Assembly: GCA_008973525.1 (NCBI GenBank)
Contig: WACJ01000501.1
Span: 2,418,001 to 2,482,000, forward strand
Source of the DNA: Stenopsyche tienmushanensis
Lineage: Eukaryota; Arthropoda; Insecta; Trichoptera; Stenopsychidae
Direction: 5' to 3'
Length of the DNA stretch: 64,000 bases
Positions 60,577 to 64,000 of this stretch are shown here, piece after piece. Position numbers and translations under genes: made by a program. Under the pieces are notes generated by a model. That model was not told the DNA's origin and searched no databases. It was given only the letters and a program-made list of their open reading frames with translations. The number at the start of each line of letters is the position of its first letter. Within the stretch, counting starts at the first letter, position 1.

Positions 60577-61162
60577 TCTGTTAAGCGGGGAAGTTCCTTT
60601 TCAATAACGCAACATACAGTGGCCGCGCACATTTTCACTAGGACGTATATATACGTCCCGCCCACCTGGTGTGAGTTCATATTTTAATTTTTTAACGATG
60701 CTTAAAATTTATAAAAAATCAATAAAACATATTTTTATTTATTTATATACATAAACACATAAAGAAAATGGAAAAATAGAGTTTAAAAAAATAAAATATA
60801 TCCATACATAAATTCAAAACTCAACTTCTGTGTGATGTGTGTTTTACTACGTTGTCTGAACTGAGCATTAATACGTCCTTTTTGTTTTTCCATTTAAAAA
60901 CTATAAGTTTGCCTTTGAATTTTACCTTATGCTACTAGTCACCGTTTACTAAATACACATCAACTACAAGACAATAGTGAAGTGCAACCAATTTGCTACC
61001 TGTCTTAAATTCATGTCAAAATATGTATCGACAATATTCATTAAACAAAAAAGTCCCACCTGCTTTAGAACAAAATATATTTCGATGACGTATATATACG
61101 TCCTAAGCAATTTCGATGCAGTATACGTTGGACGTATATATACGTCCCGCCCACTTAACAGG
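60577..61162 (-). mobile_element. piggyBac-type element, copy 2, TTAA-flanked
   Basis: TTAA at 60573-60576 and 61163-61166. Ends TCTGTTAAGCGGGG and, reversed, CCTGTTAAGTGGGCGGG. It keeps the three GACGTATATATACGTC palindromes (60642, 61087 and 61131). It matches copy 1 except that the cysteine-rich coding segment is deleted, joined at a TTTTA shared by both breakpoints, and about 45 bp is extra near 61000. Length 586 bp; no coding capacity. Confidence 0.88.
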
Positions 61163-61184
61163 TTAACATAGAGTCCTTGCCCAT

Positions 61185-61775
61185 TACGCTGCTGTGCGGT
61201 CTGTTCCCGGTGTCTCTGAACTAACCACATAGAGAATATCTTCAACCGCTTTTTTAACCCTTTCACTCTGGGCCTTCCAAGGTAAGATCCCCGCAGGAAG
61301 ACCAACTTCAAGCCACATGCACCTGAATTTATGTTGCTAGGCTACCCCAGCAGCTTTTTATGAGCAAATCGTCGAGGTTGCTTTCGCGCACCTCTACTCC
61401 ACATCATTACTCCAGATGTACGACCATTGCGCAAAGGCGTAGGATTGACCCCCCCCCCCCCTGGGGTTTTATGGATGAGCATCATGGAGTCTAACACCCA
61501 ACCGAGCAGAATAAGGACAATTGGCAGATCGGCAGACAGAGGTTTACTAGTTTAGAGAGTTTTCTGAACATAACCTATTACCTGCGCTGCTGTGCAGTCT
61601 ATTCCGGGTTACCCAGAACTAGCCACACAGAGTTGTTTTCCACCGATCTTATAATCTTACGATAAATGCTATGCGCAGAGCGTCCAGGTGCCTACTCCTT
61701 TTGCTTTGTGCTCTCCCGGGATAGACGAGATTCCCGCAAGAAAACCACCTTCAGACCATATGCAAAAAAGTTGCT
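61185..61775 (+). repeat. R5 repeat, two tandem copies
   Basis: Copy A (61185-61320) and copy B (61565-61775) share GCGCTGCTGTGC.GTCT, the GAACTA.CCACA.AGAG segment and GATTCCCGCAAGAA.ACCACCTTCA..CCA.ATGCA. They are about 375 bp apart in the same orientation. A run of 13 C (61449-61461) lies between. No protein recognised. Confidence 0.5.
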
Positions 61776-63818
61776 TTAGCGAAAAAAGGAGGTCAACTTC
61801 TAAATTCAATGGATACCACGAATGCAAGCAGAAGAAGGACAGCTTGAATAGATTTTCTTCATCTTTTGTCGTGAAATAATATAGCTAACATTTTTTCAGC
61901 AGAGTGTTTCTCGACTTTCAGATCTTCTATACTTATATACTTCTATAATTAAAGTACCATCACCGAACTGTGCATCAAGTGTATTCAAAATTTTACTTGG
62001 TTTCACGCCTTAATTTACGACAAACGAATAAATACACGTTGCGCAACAGAATATGCTACTTCTCATCTTCTTTCTTTAATGACGAGATTAATTATTATAT
62101 ATCACTAATAATTTGTACAGCAAAATTCCGGATTTTATTTGAATCTACCTCATATTAAAGCTTAAAGACTAACCAAACCTCTTCGTTTCTTTTGAATTAA
62201 AACAAGCGGGTTGGCTTCATCACAATTTACAATTAGCTTAAATCTTGCTAAGCCATATTATAAGACTTGCTACTATAAAGACAAAGTCATTAGCAAGACA
62301 AGAGTCTTCGTTATTTTTAATCGTGCTTAAATTCCTTCTAGACGTACTAAAGCCATGTGCTCTCTCTGGAGAATCTACGTAATTTGATTTATTTTCTTCT
62401 AGCCGATCAATCAATTTATTTGCTATACGCTTTGAAACAATAATTGTTCAGTTTTACTCCCTGGACATGTGCAATTTTAGCACAAAAACCCTCAAAATGT
62501 AAAACAAATCAAACTCATACGGATCAATTTATTTCATTTTTTGAATAATATCTACGACGTTCTACGAAAATAATTAATCCATTGATGGATTAGCTAAGAG
62601 ACTTGGATAAACTTACTGCGACGATGTGTAACGTGGATGTATAGGAATAAAAAACCTTCAGTGTGAATAAAAATTTGATGTAGAACGATGAATTGAAAAC
62701 TAAAATTGCTTGAGGGCCGTGATTATTGTGGCTCGTCGCCATCAGAGTCTCGCAGTTGGGATCTCTCTCTGTTTCGGGAGTCAAAAATAAACATCCAATA
62801 AATTTGAAATCCACTCATAATATATATTCTTTCAGCTGTCTTCAGTCGGTTCTTATACATTCTTGGTGGATAAGCTTTTCGGCAAGTCTCGCAGTTCAAC
62901 CCTGCACTAGCAATATTTTGATTTATCTAGTAATTTTATCCATTTTGTGGGGTTTTTTTTTGTACAATTTTTTCCACAAAGTGGTCGATTGTCTTAATCA
63001 AAGTTTGATATATATAATTGGCTTTTAATAAGCTAAGTTTTATTAATTACGTCAACAGGTTTACTGGCACATTAATATTTTTCTCAGATCTCCATTTGAT
63101 GAAGCAAATACGCTTGAATGTCCTCATATATAAATTTCCTGGCATTGAAAACGTTTGCTCAATCCAGGATTTCCTTTATAGTTTATATTTAGCCTATAAA
63201 GTGGCATGTGGTAATCCGATGATGAATCCTTATAACCATCCACGGGATTCCCTTCATTCGCATAGTTTTATCCAAGCACTATGCGATTATTTCGTCGGTG
63301 CTTTTAATACATTTGGTTATATAGCGTTTATATCAAGCCCAAGTCAGAATAAATAATCTGGGGGAGTGTATTTATGACATTGGTTCTTTGTTGTGTTGAT
63401 ATTTTTAAATGGGAATTTTTATTCCCAACACATGTACTACTTAAATTTAGTGGCTTAAAAAATGGATTTTCAGATAGGGAGGCTTGTGACCAACGAAGGA
63501 ATGGTAGGAACGGGTGCATTTCTCTTTTATCATACATTTTGGTCTGAATGAAACAGTTAAATGTCACGCGAGTTGGTAAACTTTACCGCAGCGGCCACAT
63601 AATTATGCAAATTGTTAACGAATTATTAATTTTGATTTTGTTAAATGTGAGCCCCCGAACAATCGAGTATTCCGAGCGAAATGCCCCCTACACATGCAAA
63701 TCGAATTTATTACGCACCTCTAATGGATTATTTTGAAAAATGGGGGGGCGTTTTAATTTGGGGCGCGATAAAAGCCCAATTTTGCGAGTGACGTTCGAGG
63801 ATATCTTTTCTCCCGGGG
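61776..63818. other. no gene seen
   Basis: Single-copy AT-rich DNA. TCTCGCAGTTGGG at 62748-62760 and TCTCGCAGTT at 62887-62896 lie about 140 bp apart. Confidence 0.5.
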
Positions 63819-64000
63819 TATAAGCGGATATCGAGCGAACAGTTTCAAGTGTATGAAAAAGTTAAGGTGGAGTGCTTTTGGAAGAGTCGGGACGGGACTT
63901 GAGTTCAAGTTGCCAATTTGTTTGAAGAGAGAAGAATGTTCGGCCGATGGGCCTCTACAATGGCGAAGCAGGGTGAGAAGATACCTTACCCAAAGCAGAA
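63819..64000 (+). other. possible promoter and first exon running off the window
   Basis: TATAAG at 63819-63824 is followed about 28 nt later by TTTCAAGTG, a loose initiator (A at 63847), and an ATG at 63853 whose frame (MKKLRWSAFGRV..) stays open to 64000 (49 codons). A good splice donor, CAGG|GTGAGA, lies near 63969-63977. The flanking DNA is GC-richer, and an ATGCAAAT octamer lies upstream at 63694. No protein family is recognisable and each element alone is common by chance. Confidence 0.2.

Noticed and set aside
61449..61461. Run of 13 C
   Set aside because: Simple homopolymer, prone to sequencing error; no function inferred.
1..64000. Bacterial-style operon, defence system, CRISPR array, viral genome or complete tRNA/rRNA gene
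   Set aside because: None is visible: no repeat-spacer array, no run of long co-directional frames, no rRNA signature, and no tRNA-like sequence with all arms.

Overview
This is AT-rich eukaryotic nuclear DNA, almost certainly from an insect. The only gene segment I can name firmly is one exon, 44066-44262 (+), encoding the start of the first immunoglobulin domain of a dpr (defective proboscis extension response) family cell-surface protein. It has a pyrimidine-rich AG acceptor and a GTAAG donor. No second dpr exon is visible, so most of the window is probably intron of one large neuronal gene: at least 19.7 kb after the exon and up to 44 kb before it, unless another gene lies in between. No bacterial-type operon, CRISPR array, rRNA gene or complete tRNA gene is visible.

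The rest is single-copy AT-rich DNA peppered with decayed transposons. I name families locally. M1 is a mariner family (5.3, 19.8-21.0, 33.4-33.9, 42.3-43.0, 48.3-48.7 and 50.4-50.9 kb). M2 is a second mariner (43.1-43.5 and 45.7-46.2 kb). Further mariner remnants lie at 14.8, 27.3 and perhaps 23.8 kb. A short-TIR hAT family has copies at 20.0, 29.8, 31.4 and 56.1 kb, and a ZBED5/SCAND3-like hAT transposase remnant lies at 14.0-14.7 kb. Two piggyBac-type elements have TTAA target sites (22.6-23.3 and 60.6-61.2 kb). Non-LTR retrotransposon 3' ends lie at 5.1, 8.8-9.7, 50.3 and 52.6-53.3 kb, and tRNA-like SINE heads at 30.9, 43.0 and 46.7 kb.

Several interspersed families cannot be assigned to a known class from sequence alone. 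R1 has seven copies and several inverted repeats. R3 is a long AT-rich repeat. R5 is a partly tandem repeat. R7 carries a conserved CGGTCCG/CGGACCG hairpin. R8 contains a GC-rich near-identical core of 48 bp. R9 is a two-copy repeat. T1 is a MITE with TIRs of about 23 bp flanked by TA.

The order of some insertions can be read directly. A hAT element with a perfect 8-bp target duplication sits inside an M1 mariner (20020-20684), and an R1 element appears to sit inside another M1 copy (33483-33759). The piggyBac pair and the M2 pair show how short internally deleted derivatives arose.

Two non-repeat stretches might be genic: a minus-strand open frame ending next to an AATAAA (1905-2240) and a TATA/ATG/donor arrangement running off the right edge (63819-64000). 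Both are weak. I do not see a convincing new biological system; the unclassified repeat families are the most novel content.
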